Assembly: GCA_964582085.1 (NCBI GenBank) | Contig: CAZOPV010000020.1 | Location: 3,100 to 67,099 of the forward strand | DNA length: 64,000 nt | Direction of reading: 5' to 3' | DNA from: JADGNF01 sp964582085 | GTDB lineage: Archaea > Thermoproteota > Bathyarchaeia > Bathyarchaeales > Bathycorpusculaceae | Part shown: positions 34,421 to 43,135 of the stretch, piece by piece | How the letters are laid out: each line of letters opens with the position of its first letter | How positions within the stretch are numbered: the first letter of the stretch is position 1 | The notes under the pieces: generated by a model | The model's input: the letters and a program-made list of their open reading frames with translations, nothing else | Told to the model about the DNA's origin: nothing | Database searches by the model: none | Made by a program: the position numbers and the translations under genes

Positions 34421-35357
34421 TTACACCCACCAATCTTGCGCCTTGAAAGTCCAACTCACTAACAAGGATGTTCTTTTTTGGTAAAATCTGTTTAAAAGCT
34501 TCAGCCACAGCTGCAGCGTTTTCCTTAAAGGCAACAGCATGAATTGCCTCTCCGAGCATGTTTTGAGCATAGCCAATTGCACCAGCTTTTTTTGCAAGGT
34601 GAGCAAGCTGTTTAACACGTTCAGTTGTAAAACCTGTTTTTTCAGAAAAATCCCAGCAACAAGCCAAAAAATTTTCTAAACTGGGCTCATCTAAAATAGC
34701 ATCTAAGGTTTCGCGTCCATACCGATTGATCTCAACTCGTTTCTCTTCAGAAGACAAAATCTGCCTTGTAGGAGTTGGACCAAAAAATCCCACAACCACA
34801 GCATAGTCAGGACTTAAGGGGATTCGGTCAATAACACCTATTCCTGGTGCCCCAGGCTCAACAGTTATTACGCAACCACTAACCATTAAAGGTCCGACGG
34901 TACCTAACCCTGTCTTACATAATATCTCGGCAACATGCGCAATTTTTCCAATTTGATTAAAAGTTAAGGTTAAATCCAAAGCTTTAGAGAAAGCCAACGC
35001 TGCAGTTAAAGCTCCGGCCGCGCTTGTTCCAAAGCCTGCGCCGATCGGAACACAGATTTCATGATGAACTATCACGTCATACTTGTTCTCGGTCTTATCG
35101 AGGAGCAAACGCAAAGTGGCCTTTGTTGTTTCAGCTTCAGGTGCCACTTTCCCATTCAGAAAAACGCGGATGCTATTCTGTTTGGCTTCAGAAAGAGAAA
35201 CTTCGGTTAAAACACCGTGTTGAAGACCAAATCCACCCCCACGGGCACCTATCCTTTCAGGGTCAGTTATGGGAATGCCAGCATCCGTGTGGTCGCAAAT
35301 TTCAAAGAAACTAGAAAGACCTGCTGGAGCAAACGCTTTTGCAGTTTTAAACATCAT
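34407..35357 (-). CDS. Pantoate kinase (GHMP fold)
   Basis: 316 residues from the ATG at 35357, chosen because it forms a four-base ATGA overlap with the upstream stop; an in-frame codon at 35411 would lie inside the upstream gene. GHMP ATP-binding loop PIGAGFGTSAAGALTAAL; the N terminus KAFAPAGLSSFFEI is typical of pantoate kinase. With phosphopantothenate synthetase it replaces the bacterial pantothenate synthetase/kinase route to CoA. Flanked by the S component and PPAT. Confidence 0.9.
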   Translation of the reverse strand: MMFKTAKAFAPAGLSSFFEICDHTDAGIPITDPERIGARGGGFGLQHGVLTEVSLSEAKQNSIRVFLNGKVAPEAETTKATLRLLLDKTENKYDVIVHHEICVPIGAGFGTSAAGALTAALAFSKALDLTLTFNQIGKIAHVAEILCKTGLGTVGPLMVSGCVITVEPGAPGIGVIDRIPLSPDYAVVVGFFGPTPTRQILSSEEKRVEINRYGRETLDAILDEPSLENFLACCWDFSEKTGFTTERVKQLAHLAKKAGAIGYAQNMLGEAIHAVAFKENAAAVAEAFKQILPKKNILVSELDFQGARLVGVNETV

Positions 35358-36115
35358 TTCGCCTTTTCGTCTTTTGTATAAAAACGAAGGTGGGGGAAAG
35401 CCTTTTGGCAAGCCTTAATTATAGGAGGCCCGAGCAACAAAACAAAGGGAATTTCAGTGGCAAATGTCCACACAAATATTAAAGGAACCAAGGACGCTGA
35501 AAGTGGCGACGCAAAATAACCTGTGGGCGAAAAGAAAAGTTGACTATATGCCCAAACAGCAACAGCAACTATAGCGGCACCAACACCCATTCCGATAACG
35601 CTACCCACCCCGAAGCTTCGGAATTCACGCCAGTATTTTGTCATTAAAGCAAATAAAACCAGACTCACGCCCACCAGAGATACAAAGAGGGCAACGGTTA
35701 CAATTGTAGAAAATGGTGCAAAACCAGATGACTCCACTGGCAACAACAAAGTTGGCAACAGCAAACCAGCCAAAATGATTATTGTCCCAATTACTAAGCC
35801 TACAAGGATTTTTTTTCGGTTAAGGTTTCTTCTTGAAAGGTAACCTATTACAAAAAAAACGGTGAAGTTTGCTGTAACGCCAGCCGTCAGGCTTAGAAGA
35901 GGATCACCATGAAAAGCTAGATCCCTGATAAATATACCGATGGCTGCACCAAGACCCCCAACCCAAGGTCCAAAAAGAACTGCAAAAACGGCAGGTATAA
36001 AAGCGGCAGGCCAGAAGGCTACGCCTCCAAAAGTAAGACCAAAACTTGTTAAATAACCAACGACTGCGTAAAGTGCAGCGCAAATTGCGATTATCGCCAC
36101 GTTGAAAGCTTTCAT
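35354..36115 (-). CDS. ECF transporter S component, possibly for a CoA precursor
   Basis: 253 residues with six or so membrane helices: AIIAICAALYAVVGYLTSFG at the start, then FWPAAFIPAVFAVLFGPWVG and a final VWTFATEIPFVLLLGPPII. The AxxxALY-type first helix and the acidic P-A-x-GxxxG motif region are typical of S components that bind a vitamin and dock on a shared ECF module. The two genes coupled after it make CoA, so pantothenate, pantoate or a related compound is the likely cargo; this is inference from context. No ECF ATPase or T component in the window. Confidence 0.8.
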   Translation of the reverse strand: MKAFNVAIIAICAALYAVVGYLTSFGLTFGGVAFWPAAFIPAVFAVLFGPWVGGLGAAIGIFIRDLAFHGDPLLSLTAGVTANFTVFFVIGYLSRRNLNRKKILVGLVIGTIIILAGLLLPTLLLPVESSGFAPFSTIVTVALFVSLVGVSLVLFALMTKYWREFRSFGVGSVIGMGVGAAIVAVAVWAYSQLFFSPTGYFASPLSASLVPLIFVWTFATEIPFVLLLGPPIIKACQKAFPHLRFYTKDEKAK

Positions 36116-36459
36116 GCGATATTTGCCCCCGTGTTTTTAATTAATAATCCCTTCAAAATGGGGACTCATTAAATAAGATTATCCTATGAACTGTTTAAAC
36201 ATGTTTAAACATGTATCGTATTAATCTTAGATGAAGACAGAGTACTTTGGTTCTCAAGCAAATGGCTACTAACAAAGTCTCAGCTATTTTCAAAAAATCA
36301 GGTTTTATGTGAACCTGAAAAGACTTGGGCACTGGAATATTTTCCAGCAGCTTTAATTGTGAAGACTCATAGCTACAACAAAAGAGGGGGCACATTCATT
36401 TTAAATTTAACCTATCAACAACCACCCAAACAAAAAATTTGCTGATAAAATGAGGGCAA
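36116..36459. other. 344-bp gap carrying a nested palindrome
   Basis: Besides the palindrome at 36193-36214, nothing gene-like is supported. A minus-strand frame at 36195-36395 runs across the palindrome and has no ribosome site. Confidence 0.45.
36193..36214. promoter_or_regulatory. Nested perfect palindromes upstream of the ECF-PoK-PPAT operon
   Basis: GTTTAAAC occurs at 36193-36200 and 36203-36210, so 36193-36210 is an 18-bp perfect palindrome; the overlapping 36199-36214 is a second, 16-bp one (ACATGTTT/AAACATGT). The site lies 78-99 bp before the S-component start and looks like an operator for a dimeric repressor. Confidence 0.6.
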
Positions 36460-36801
36460 CTATTTTTTGTGCCTTCTGATTCGGTCTTGCCTTTGAGATA
36501 TCATGCGCCAATCGCGTTTTCTCTGGGTTTGTACAGTGAAGCGATCGTATCTTGGAGGAGGGGGAACTGCCTCTTTTCGGTAACGAGAAATGTTACGATA
36601 AAAAGTCTCAGAGCTAATGATGTTGTTCTTCAGATCCTCGATGTTTTTGTTTAAGTCAAGTTTTTCTTCATCACTTCTTGCAGAGTCAAAAACTTCGGAA
36701 TAAACTAAATAGGCAGCATGGAAAGGAAAATTTGACAGGTCATCGATAAGGAGTTTTTCAATTGCGGGTTGTGGGGGGTTTTTTGGTGATGGTTCAGTCA
36801 T
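36460..36801 (-). CDS. Unknown 113-residue protein with proline-rich and basic segments
   Basis: Starts MTEPSPKNPPQPAIEKLLID; the middle is helical (FHAAYLVYSEVFDSARSDEE); the end is very basic with PPPPRYDRF and RQDRIRRHKK. No cysteines or membrane helix. The basic tail could bind nucleic acid. ATG at 36801. No family recognised. Confidence 0.6.
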   Translation of the reverse strand: MTEPSPKNPPQPAIEKLLIDDLSNFPFHAAYLVYSEVFDSARSDEEKLDLNKNIEDLKNNIISSETFYRNISRYRKEAVPPPPRYDRFTVQTQRKRDWRMISQRQDRIRRHKK

Positions 36802-36868
36802 GTTTATTCAAGCTTCAACGTTAAGAGAAGTAGCAGACTTCTTTATAGCTTTTACAGATACCAAAAGT

Positions 36869-37060
36869 TTATTCTGGACTGTCAAATCCATGCTCTAAGC
36901 GACCATGGTCTTTCCTGAACTTGTCGAGATGCTCAGTTTTAGAAGTCCCGTAAGTTTTCAAGTGTTTTTGCAGATCTATTTCGTTGCAAAAACAGCAAGG
37001 GCAAAACGGACATTTTGATAAGTTATTAGTGTTGTGTTCGTGGAGGTTTTTCTCTTCCAT
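36869..37060 (-). CDS. Small zinc-finger-like protein (63 residues)
   Basis: Contains CPFCPCCFCNEIDLQKHLKT and then a second histidine set in HLDKFRKDHGRLEH. The cysteine cluster and the spaced histidines look like a C2H2-type or treble-clef zinc site. Same strand as the basic 113-residue protein, 67 bp upstream of it. Function unknown. Confidence 0.6.
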   Translation of the reverse strand: MEEKNLHEHNTNNLSKCPFCPCCFCNEIDLQKHLKTYGTSKTEHLDKFRKDHGRLEHGFDSPE

Positions 37061-37211
37061 GCCTATCGCTCGCAGATAACTCCATATAAATTTGAATATG
37101 GCACAGTTACCCTAAATAAGGTTAATGCAAATCCAATAACCACCAAGCATTATTTGAAATAAGACAAAACACAACACTGCAAACAGAGAAGATGATATGT
37201 AGGCACTTGAA

Positions 37212-37868
37212 ATGTACAACGTGAAACTCAAAGTAAAGAGTATTCTTTTAGATTTAGATGGAACAATATTAGATACTAAAGATGCCTATGTTACAGCCGC
37301 AAAAAACGCTTTCAAGAAACTAGGTCTTACTGAACCTACAAACAGTGTCGCGTTGGAGATCCCAAAACGGATAGAACAAAAACTACCACTAACAGACCTC
37401 GTAGGAGTTGACTCCTCACGATTCTTAGATGTTTATCTTAAAGAGTTCTACGATATATCATCAGACAAAACATGCCCCTTTCCCCATGTAGCAGAAACTC
37501 TTGCAGAGTTATCTCAAAAGGCAAAACTTGCAATCATAACTATGCGTTTTGTTCCTAAAGAAATTGTTATCAAAGAACTGAAGCAATTCGGCTTAGAGGG
37601 ATACTTCAATCAGGTGTTTACAGCATTAGACACAGACAAACCTAAGCCTTCGCCGGAAGCACTCCTCAAAGCTGTAAAAGCCATGGATGCACACATTCAT
37701 GAATGCGCCATAGTGGGCGACTCAGTGATTGATATACAAGCAGGAAAAGCGGCTAAAACAAACACGATTGCCGTGCTTTCCGGCCTTTATTCACATGAAG
37801 AACTCGCTAAAACAAACCCAGATCTAATAATAAAGGGAATAGAAGATTTACCCACAGTTATAAATTAA
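37212..37868 (+). CDS. HAD-superfamily hydrolase, phosphoglycolate phosphatase-like
   Basis: 218 residues. Motif I LLDLDGTILDTKDAY (nucleophile and acid/base Asp), motif II IITMRF, motif III Lys in DKPKPSPEALLKAV, motif IV VGDSVIDIQAGKAA. Cap type C1. It hydrolyses a small phosphate ester; phosphoglycolate is only one candidate. Confidence 0.9.
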   Translation: MYNVKLKVKSILLDLDGTILDTKDAYVTAAKNAFKKLGLTEPTNSVALEIPKRIEQKLPLTDLVGVDSSRFLDVYLKEFYDISSDKTCPFPHVAETLAELSQKAKLAIITMRFVPKEIVIKELKQFGLEGYFNQVFTALDTDKPKPSPEALLKAVKAMDAHIHECAIVGDSVIDIQAGKAAKTNTIAVLSGLYSHEELAKTNPDLIIKGIEDLPTVIN

Positions 37869-37973
37869 AGAAATTTTCATATTTCTAAGGTCGAAATATT
37901 GCTGAAAACCGCCTAAACCAGTTATATGTGAATGGGGAAATAGGTTAATTAAAGCCAATATTGCATACTTAAT

Positions 37974-38618
37974 ATGGAGAAGGCTTCAGAGTCGGAAGTT
38001 GCTATGAACTTTGTAGAAATAATCCTGACAGAAAAATTGAAAGAAGCAGATCCAGCACTAGACATTCTAGGTTCTGACAAAAAAGTACTACAAGTAGCAT
38101 CCCAAGACTTCACCAATTACCTCAAGAACCATTGGAATCTCGTTGGCAAAGAGTCAAACAACTGGGAACTTGCAGATAAAATAGAACAATTCTTCAAGGA
38201 GAACCCAGTAGAATTTGAAACCTACATTACCATTTGGACAGGCATCTGGCTGAAAAAATGGAAAGAGCGCGTCAAGTTACTCATCGGTAACCAAAACCCT
38301 AACAAGTGGAATAAAATCTCCAAGACACTCACAGACGCAGAACCATTATGGAGAAAATTAAACTACAAACAAGAAATCATGGAAATAGTAATTTCCACCC
38401 TAGTGAAGAATGGAGAAATCTGCGGAACCGAAATTTTAGCGGAAAACATTCTGAAGTTGGAGTTAGGCGAGAAGAAAAACCAATTTATGCTAAATGAAAA
38501 AGAACAAACGTTGGCTGTACTTAACAATGCACTACGTAAAGCGCGAGATATGGCTCAGAGCAAAGGTCCTCTGATTTTCGTTAAAATTGACAAAGGCTAC
38601 TACAACTCAGTAAACTAA
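37974..38618 (+). CDS. Unknown helical protein with C-terminal winged-helix-like part
   Basis: 214 residues, highly charged and helical. The last third (NKEIMEIVISTLVKNGEI then GPLIFVKIDKGYY) may be a winged helix. No cysteine cluster, signal or membrane helix. Followed by a hairpin with a T-run at 38617-38650, so it is a single-gene unit. No family recognised. Confidence 0.7.
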   Translation: MEKASESEVAMNFVEIILTEKLKEADPALDILGSDKKVLQVASQDFTNYLKNHWNLVGKESNNWELADKIEQFFKENPVEFETYITIWTGIWLKKWKERVKLLIGNQNPNKWNKISKTLTDAEPLWRKLNYKQEIMEIVISTLVKNGEICGTEILAENILKLELGEKKNQFMLNEKEQTLAVLNNALRKARDMAQSKGPLIFVKIDKGYYNSVN

Positions 38619-38650
38619 AAGAGGAAAATATCAACTATAGCCTCTTTTTT
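38617..38650 (+). terminator. Terminator hairpin with T-run
   Basis: AAAAGAGG (38617-38624) pairs with CCTCTTTT (38641-38648); loop 16, followed by more T. It begins at the end of the upstream stop codon. Confidence 0.6.
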
Positions 38651-38869
38651 ATAACAAAGAATCAAACATTGCCCTAACCTTTGAATATCGCTTGTTTGTT
38701 GCAGAACTTGAAATAAGAAAACATCGCATAGCGGAAAATCTACTCACAAAAACAATAGTACACTAATTTGACATAAATTGCAGACAAAACACACATAACT
38801 CAAACTACCGTACTATACAAACTAAAATTCACAAAAAACTTTTTTAGATGACGATAATAGAGGAGACAG

Positions 38870-39067
38870 CTAGACTAATCTTTGTCTAGCCAACGTCTTA
38901 GTTTGCCACTTGTAGCTTCTAATAGTGGCGGATTCCCCGTAGCCACACGCTGCACAACGCTTATGACGGACATGGTATGCACGTCTACCGCAACGCCTGC
39001 ATTTTATGTGGACAACTTTACCTTGACGTTTACCCTGTGATGGAGTACCTTTACCCAACTTTGTCAC
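38870..39067 (-). CDS. rpl37e: Large subunit ribosomal protein L37e
   Basis: 65 residues, very basic. MTKLGKGTPSQGKRQ at the start and a zinc ribbon, CRRCGRRAYHVRHKRC then CGYG, which is diagnostic. Overlaps the Sm-like protein gene by four bases, the usual archaeal arrangement. Confidence 0.96.
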   Translation of the reverse strand: MTKLGKGTPSQGKRQGKVVHIKCRRCGRRAYHVRHKRCAACGYGESATIRSYKWQTKTLARQRLV

Positions 39068-39291
39068 CTAGGAGGAGGCGATATAAGTACAACGTTGTCT
39101 CCACGGACAATTATCAAGCCTAGCTTACGTTGGTTTTCAACTTCTGTTGTATCCTCGGTTTCTTCCAGAACCAAATTAAGATGTTGATCAAAACCCTTTA
39201 GTCTGCCACGTAGGCTTTTGCCGCCTTTTAGGCGTACCAGCACTATTTTGCTCAAGTTTTGCTCAAGGATTTCAGTGGTCATTTCGCTCAT
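39064..39291 (-). CDS. Sm-like (LSm) RNA-binding protein
   Basis: 75 residues. Sm1 motif LVRLKGGKSLRGRLKGFDQH with NLVLEE; Sm2 motif IIVRGDNVVLISPP. Forms a heptameric ring that binds U-rich RNA. Operon with L37e, likely involved in RNA metabolism linked to translation. Confidence 0.95.
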   Translation of the reverse strand: MSEMTTEILEQNLSKIVLVRLKGGKSLRGRLKGFDQHLNLVLEETEDTTEVENQRKLGLIIVRGDNVVLISPPPR

Positions 39292-39437
39292 TTAAAGACC
39301 CTTCGTATTGTTCGCTTCTATACTTAAACTCTTAACATTTAAACCTATCTAAGCCATAAACACCATGTTACTGTAAAAGTCTATTAAGCCGGAAAAAATC
39401 TACTTTTAGCAAATTAAACTTAAAAAGGGGCGCAACT

Positions 39438-40238
39438 TTGACTGAACAATTATTCCAAGTGCTTCTTTTCGGTTTACTCCAAGGGATAACTGAGTGGCTA
39501 CCAATTTCAAGCACGGCGCACTTGAAGTTAATTGACAAGTTTCTTATCAACTTGTCTATAACACCCCTCTTTAATCTTGTATTACACATAGGCACCTTAA
39601 TAGCCGTCGTATTCTTTTTTAGAAGAGACATACAAAACATTCTTTCGGCACTTATTAGGTTTGATTTCAAATCAGAAAGTGGCGCCCTTATACCGCCAAT
39701 TATAGTAGCAACAGTACCCACCGCTGCCATCGGGCTTGTTTACGTCTTGCTTTTAGGGGAAGCTTTTCAGACAATACCGATCATAGCTGTGACGTTTCTT
39801 GTAGGTGCTACCATTGTTTATAGCTCTAGATTTGGACAGGAAAAAACTGAAAAAATAGCTTACAAAAACGTGATACTGATAGGTATCGCACAGGGTTTTG
39901 CTGTATTCCCAGGGCTCTCGCGAAGTGGGGTAACTATATCCACAGCGCTACTTCTTGGTTTTCGAAAAGAAACCGCGTTTAAATTCTCTTTTCTCCTATC
40001 TATACCAGCTATTATCGGCGATTTCATCGTAGAAGCGTATAATCAACGCGGGGCACTCTCCACAACTAGCATAGACCCAATAAACATAATCGCGGGTTTC
40101 GCTATAGCCATAGTAGGAGGCTACTTGGCTTTAAGACTAGTAGCAAAAACCGTTAAAAGCAAAAAGTTCCATTATTTTGCACTCTACACAGGAACACTCG
40201 GAACTATACTTCTAATTTCATCAATACTCATACTCTAG
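39438..40238 (+). CDS. uppP: Undecaprenyl-diphosphatase-like membrane phosphatase
   Basis: 266 residues, about eight membrane helices. Conserved EWLPISSTAHL near residue 20 and FPGLSRSGVTISTALLLGF near residue 160 are the two inverted-repeat active-site motifs of UppP/BacA. In archaea the substrate is probably dolichyl- or other polyprenyl-diphosphate used in glycan or lipid recycling. Start is TTG at 39438. Confidence 0.92.
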   Translation: MTEQLFQVLLFGLLQGITEWLPISSTAHLKLIDKFLINLSITPLFNLVLHIGTLIAVVFFFRRDIQNILSALIRFDFKSESGALIPPIIVATVPTAAIGLVYVLLLGEAFQTIPIIAVTFLVGATIVYSSRFGQEKTEKIAYKNVILIGIAQGFAVFPGLSRSGVTISTALLLGFRKETAFKFSFLLSIPAIIGDFIVEAYNQRGALSTTSIDPINIIAGFAIAIVGGYLALRLVAKTVKSKKFHYFALYTGTLGTILLISSILIL

Positions 40239-40315
40239 CAAACGCAATGCACTAAAATTGTCGCTCACCTTATAAAGTGCCTTTTGCCTTAGAATTGACA
40301 AATATGTGAACCAGA

Positions 40316-40936
40316 ATGACAACGCTAATAGAGCTTACGCTAGTTTTTTTGAGCTCTTTTGGGTTCAATATGATACCCTTTGCTGGTCCATCCAACCTTT
40401 TTATTGCATCAACAGCAGCATTAACCATAAGCTCCACTGAACCCACAACTTTAGGAGCAATCGGTTTACTAGTAGCTTTAGGAGCATCAATCGCCAAAAG
40501 TGTGCACTACTTAGTCACCTTCTTTATAGGGAAACATTTAAACCCAAAAAAGCGCCAGCGACTAGACAAAGACGCGGAAAAAATCAAAGGCTGGGCATTC
40601 CTATTGCTCATTGCAGCCGCTGCCACACCAATCCCTGACGAACCAGTGGTTATACCGCTTGGATTGATGAAATACAGCCCAGTAAAGTTCTTCACTGCAT
40701 TCTTTCTTGGAAAACTCTCAATAACGCTAGCAGGAGCATTTCTTGGCGCATGGACAAACAGCACTTTCTCGGAATTTCTCAGCCAAGAAGCAATGATTAC
40801 ACTCTCGGTAGCTCTAACCATAATTGTCACCGTGATCTTGCTTAAAGTTGATGTTGCAGATTTTATTGAAAAAATTTTTAGACGAAAACCTAAAGCGACC
40901 AAACAAAACAAAGAAACTACCGCAACAAGCACTTAA
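40316..40936 (+). CDS. VTT/DedA-type membrane protein
   Basis: 206 residues with four or five membrane segments. LVTFFIGKHLNPKKR and IAAAATPIPDEPVVIPLGLM then FFLGKLSITLAGAFLG follow the VTT/YqaA pattern of a re-entrant loop with G-K and P-x-P. Members move or flip lipids or act in membrane potential control; substrate unknown. 78 bp after uppP on the same strand; a polyprenyl-lipid link is possible. Tail is basic and threonine-rich. Confidence 0.75.
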   Translation: MTTLIELTLVFLSSFGFNMIPFAGPSNLFIASTAALTISSTEPTTLGAIGLLVALGASIAKSVHYLVTFFIGKHLNPKKRQRLDKDAEKIKGWAFLLLIAAAATPIPDEPVVIPLGLMKYSPVKFFTAFFLGKLSITLAGAFLGAWTNSTFSEFLSQEAMITLSVALTIIVTVILLKVDVADFIEKIFRRKPKATKQNKETTATST

Positions 40937-41005
40937 ACTTAGGAAAGTTAATTATGGACCAGCCTCATCACGCATAGCGAATAAATTCCAAATTGAGAGA
41001 CACAC

Positions 41006-41509
41006 ATGAGTCACAAACATCGACGGTTTTCATTAAAAACAAAAGAATCAAAACAAATAATTTCTCAAGTTTCAGCGAGACTAAAAATAGATTTTGAAGC
41101 TATACTGGGTTCAAAAACAAATGTTGAGAGCATAGAGACAGATTTTGGTCAGTTATTGCTAATCTCAGGCAAGCCTATGTTATTCAGGAACAATGAAACG
41201 TTTTTGCCGACTTTAATGGCTCATGAATTGCTGGAAACACTACCTAAAGTGGTAGTAGATATGGGTGCGGTACGTTTTGTCTGTAACGGTGCAGACATAA
41301 TGGCTCCAGGCACAGTTCGCTATGAAGGTGAATTCAGAGTTAACGATATCGTAGTTGTGGTGGATGAGAAACATGGCAAACCCTTAGCAATAGGTGAGGC
41401 TCTCTACAGCCTAAATGAAGCAAAAAATGTTAAACACGGCGCCGTTGTTAAAAATGTTCATTACGTCGGCGACAAAGTTTGGAACTTTGCAAAACTCATA
41501 AACGAGTAG
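41006..41509 (+). CDS. PUA-domain RNA-binding protein (MCT-1-like)
   Basis: 167 residues. A pre-PUA N-terminal half (about 1-75) and a PUA domain (about 78-155: VVVDMGAVRFVCNGADIMAP then DIVVVVDEKHGKPLAIGEAL). This two-part layout matches archaeal homologues of eukaryotic MCT-1/Tma20, which work in translation re-initiation and recycling. RNA target not known from sequence. Confidence 0.88.
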   Translation: MSHKHRRFSLKTKESKQIISQVSARLKIDFEAILGSKTNVESIETDFGQLLLISGKPMLFRNNETFLPTLMAHELLETLPKVVVDMGAVRFVCNGADIMAPGTVRYEGEFRVNDIVVVVDEKHGKPLAIGEALYSLNEAKNVKHGAVVKNVHYVGDKVWNFAKLINE

Positions 41510-41723
41510 CACAGACGCCCTCTCGAGAAGTTAATGTTAGAGAAGATTCAGTATCTGAAAGGGGGTTGCTTGTTCATCCACATATTGATAGTGGACGCAA
41601 CCGACCAGATTTTCGGCAGCAACAAATCTTAATCTTAAATTAGTAAAACAAGAAACCTAAAAAGGGAAAGACTGGGTTAACCTACAAAAGGGGGAACAAA
41701 TATTCTCTGGATCGTCTAGAAAA

Positions 41724-41747
41724 GAACTATTTAAATTTCTATAGTTC
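41724..41747. promoter_or_regulatory. Inverted repeat around a TATA-like box upstream of the LigD phosphoesterase
   Basis: GAACTAT (41724-41730) and ATAGTTC (41741-41747) enclose TTAAATTTCT, so a dimeric factor could occlude the TATA element. It lies 24-60 bases before the possible start codons. Confidence 0.4.
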
Positions 41748-41785
41748 CCTCTTATAGTGGCGCTATCTTTTTGGTGACACAAGGA

Positions 41786-42310
41786 ATGGAAAATAAAACT
41801 GTTAAACAAACAGCCAAGGCACCACCTGAGCAAGCCTTGAACCAATTTGGCAAAAACAACCAACTCAAAGAGTATCACGAAAAACGTGATTTCAATGCAA
41901 CCACAGAACCACAAGGCAACAAAAGGAAAAAACAAAATCAAAACAAAATCTTTGTTGTACAGGAACATCACTCCAAGAGGTTGCACTACGATTTCAGGTT
42001 GGAGCATATGGGTGTCCTCAAAAGCTGGGCAGTTCCAAAAGGTATACCAGAAAGCACAGCAGACAAACGCTTAGCCGTAGAAACAGAAGACCACCCATTA
42101 GAATATGCAGAGTTTGAAGGCACAATTCCCGAAGGACAATACGGAGCAGGCACAGTCACCATCTGGGATGAGGGCAACTACGAAACCAAAGTCTGGAACG
42201 AGAACATGATAGAAGTCACATTAAAAGGCAAAAAACTCCTAGGGCGCTACGTGCTGGTGCGCCTAAAAAAAGGTGATGACAAAAATTGGTTGCTGCTCAA
42301 AGGCAAATAA
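41786..42310 (+). CDS. Stand-alone LigD-type 3'-phosphoesterase
   Basis: 174 residues from the ATG at 41786 (a GTG at 41771 is also possible). After a lysine/asparagine-rich lead of about 50 residues comes the PE domain: QEHHSKRLHYDFRLEHMGVL with the catalytic histidines and the R-x-E ligands, then EYAEFEGTIPEGQYGAGTV and LKGKKLLGRYVLVRL. It trims 3'-phosphates and ribonucleotides at DNA breaks. In bacteria it is a domain of ligase D in end joining; here no ligase or Ku is nearby. Confidence 0.9.
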   Translation: MENKTVKQTAKAPPEQALNQFGKNNQLKEYHEKRDFNATTEPQGNKRKKQNQNKIFVVQEHHSKRLHYDFRLEHMGVLKSWAVPKGIPESTADKRLAVETEDHPLEYAEFEGTIPEGQYGAGTVTIWDEGNYETKVWNENMIEVTLKGKKLLGRYVLVRLKKGDDKNWLLLKGK

Positions 42311-42425
42311 TAACTGAACTCACGAAAACTACCTTTAGTTATTTCCAGCATCTGCTGTATAAAACGAGAATTAACTCAAATTTATTTCGGTAAAAATAAA
42401 GAATACCGTTTAATGTGATTGGTAT

Positions 42426-42560
42426 ATGCTCTATTGTGGAAATTGTGTCACAGTAAACAACCTGAATACAAGTTTTGCCAGAACTGCGGTTTTCCCTTCC
42501 TGCAACAACATTTTCCATTTTTCAGCTGTCTATGGAGCCTAACTTGCGTTGTAGACTTGC
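42426..42560 (+). pseudogene. Possible frameshifted zinc-ribbon remnant
   Basis: MLYCGNCVTVNNLNTS in one frame is followed, one frame over, by FCQNCGFPFLQQ. Together they would form the YCxxC-x16-FCxxCG zinc ribbon seen at the start of many archaeal proteins. Short and broken, so only weakly supported. Confidence 0.3.
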
Positions 42561-42608
42561 AATACCCATTCATGAGTGCGCTAAAAGTTTCCATAAAAAG
42601 AAGAAGGA

Positions 42609-42995
42609 CTATTTCCTTTCAATGAGCTCAATTAAGGTGCCCTCAGGATCTTCTACAAACGCTATCAACGATCTAGAATGAGGAAGTCTGAAGGGTCCAT
42701 CAGTTATAGTTACGTTTTCTTTTTTCATGGTGTTTATTACTTGCTGCATATCTTGAACTTCAAAAGCTATATGATCAAAAAGGCGGTTTTCGTCAGGTTG
42801 TATAAACCTTTTTTGGTTGCGGTAAAAAGTAAGCTCAAGTGTGCCACCTTTGGCTTGAGGATCTCGCAGAAAAGCAATTTCAGCGTTATTTTGTAAAATT
42901 TCTCTTTTACTCAAAAGTTGGAGTCCAAGTAGCCGAGTATAAAAGTCAATTGATTTCTCCAGATTACTGGTTCGAATGCTTACATGAACAAGCAT
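42609..42995 (-). CDS. Glyoxalase/VOC-family protein, lactoylglutathione lyase-like
   Basis: 128 residues from the ATG at 42995, with GGGGAAA upstream. Two beta-alpha-beta-beta-beta units: LVHVSIRTSNLEKSIDFYTR with the first metal His, LELTFY with Glu, DHIAFEVQDM with the second His, and GTLIELIER with the last Glu, so all four metal ligands are present. It probably handles methylglyoxal-type adducts, but the thiol partner in archaea is unclear. Confidence 0.88.
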   Translation of the reverse strand: MLVHVSIRTSNLEKSIDFYTRLLGLQLLSKREILQNNAEIAFLRDPQAKGGTLELTFYRNQKRFIQPDENRLFDHIAFEVQDMQQVINTMKKENVTITDGPFRLPHSRSLIAFVEDPEGTLIELIERK

Positions 42996-43135
42996 TGTAT
43001 TTCCCCCACTTTTCAAGATTTTTGAGGCCTTCTACTGACAGCAGAAGAAAAACTTGCTCAAGCTTTGGAATACACTTAAATCTTTTAGCTCGCTCTCTCC
43101 TTTGAACAACCGACATAAAACACGATGGCTACCTA

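Noticed and set aside
36195..36395. 66-codon minus-strand frame before the ECF operon
   Set aside because: It runs over the palindromic operator-like site and shows no protein similarity.
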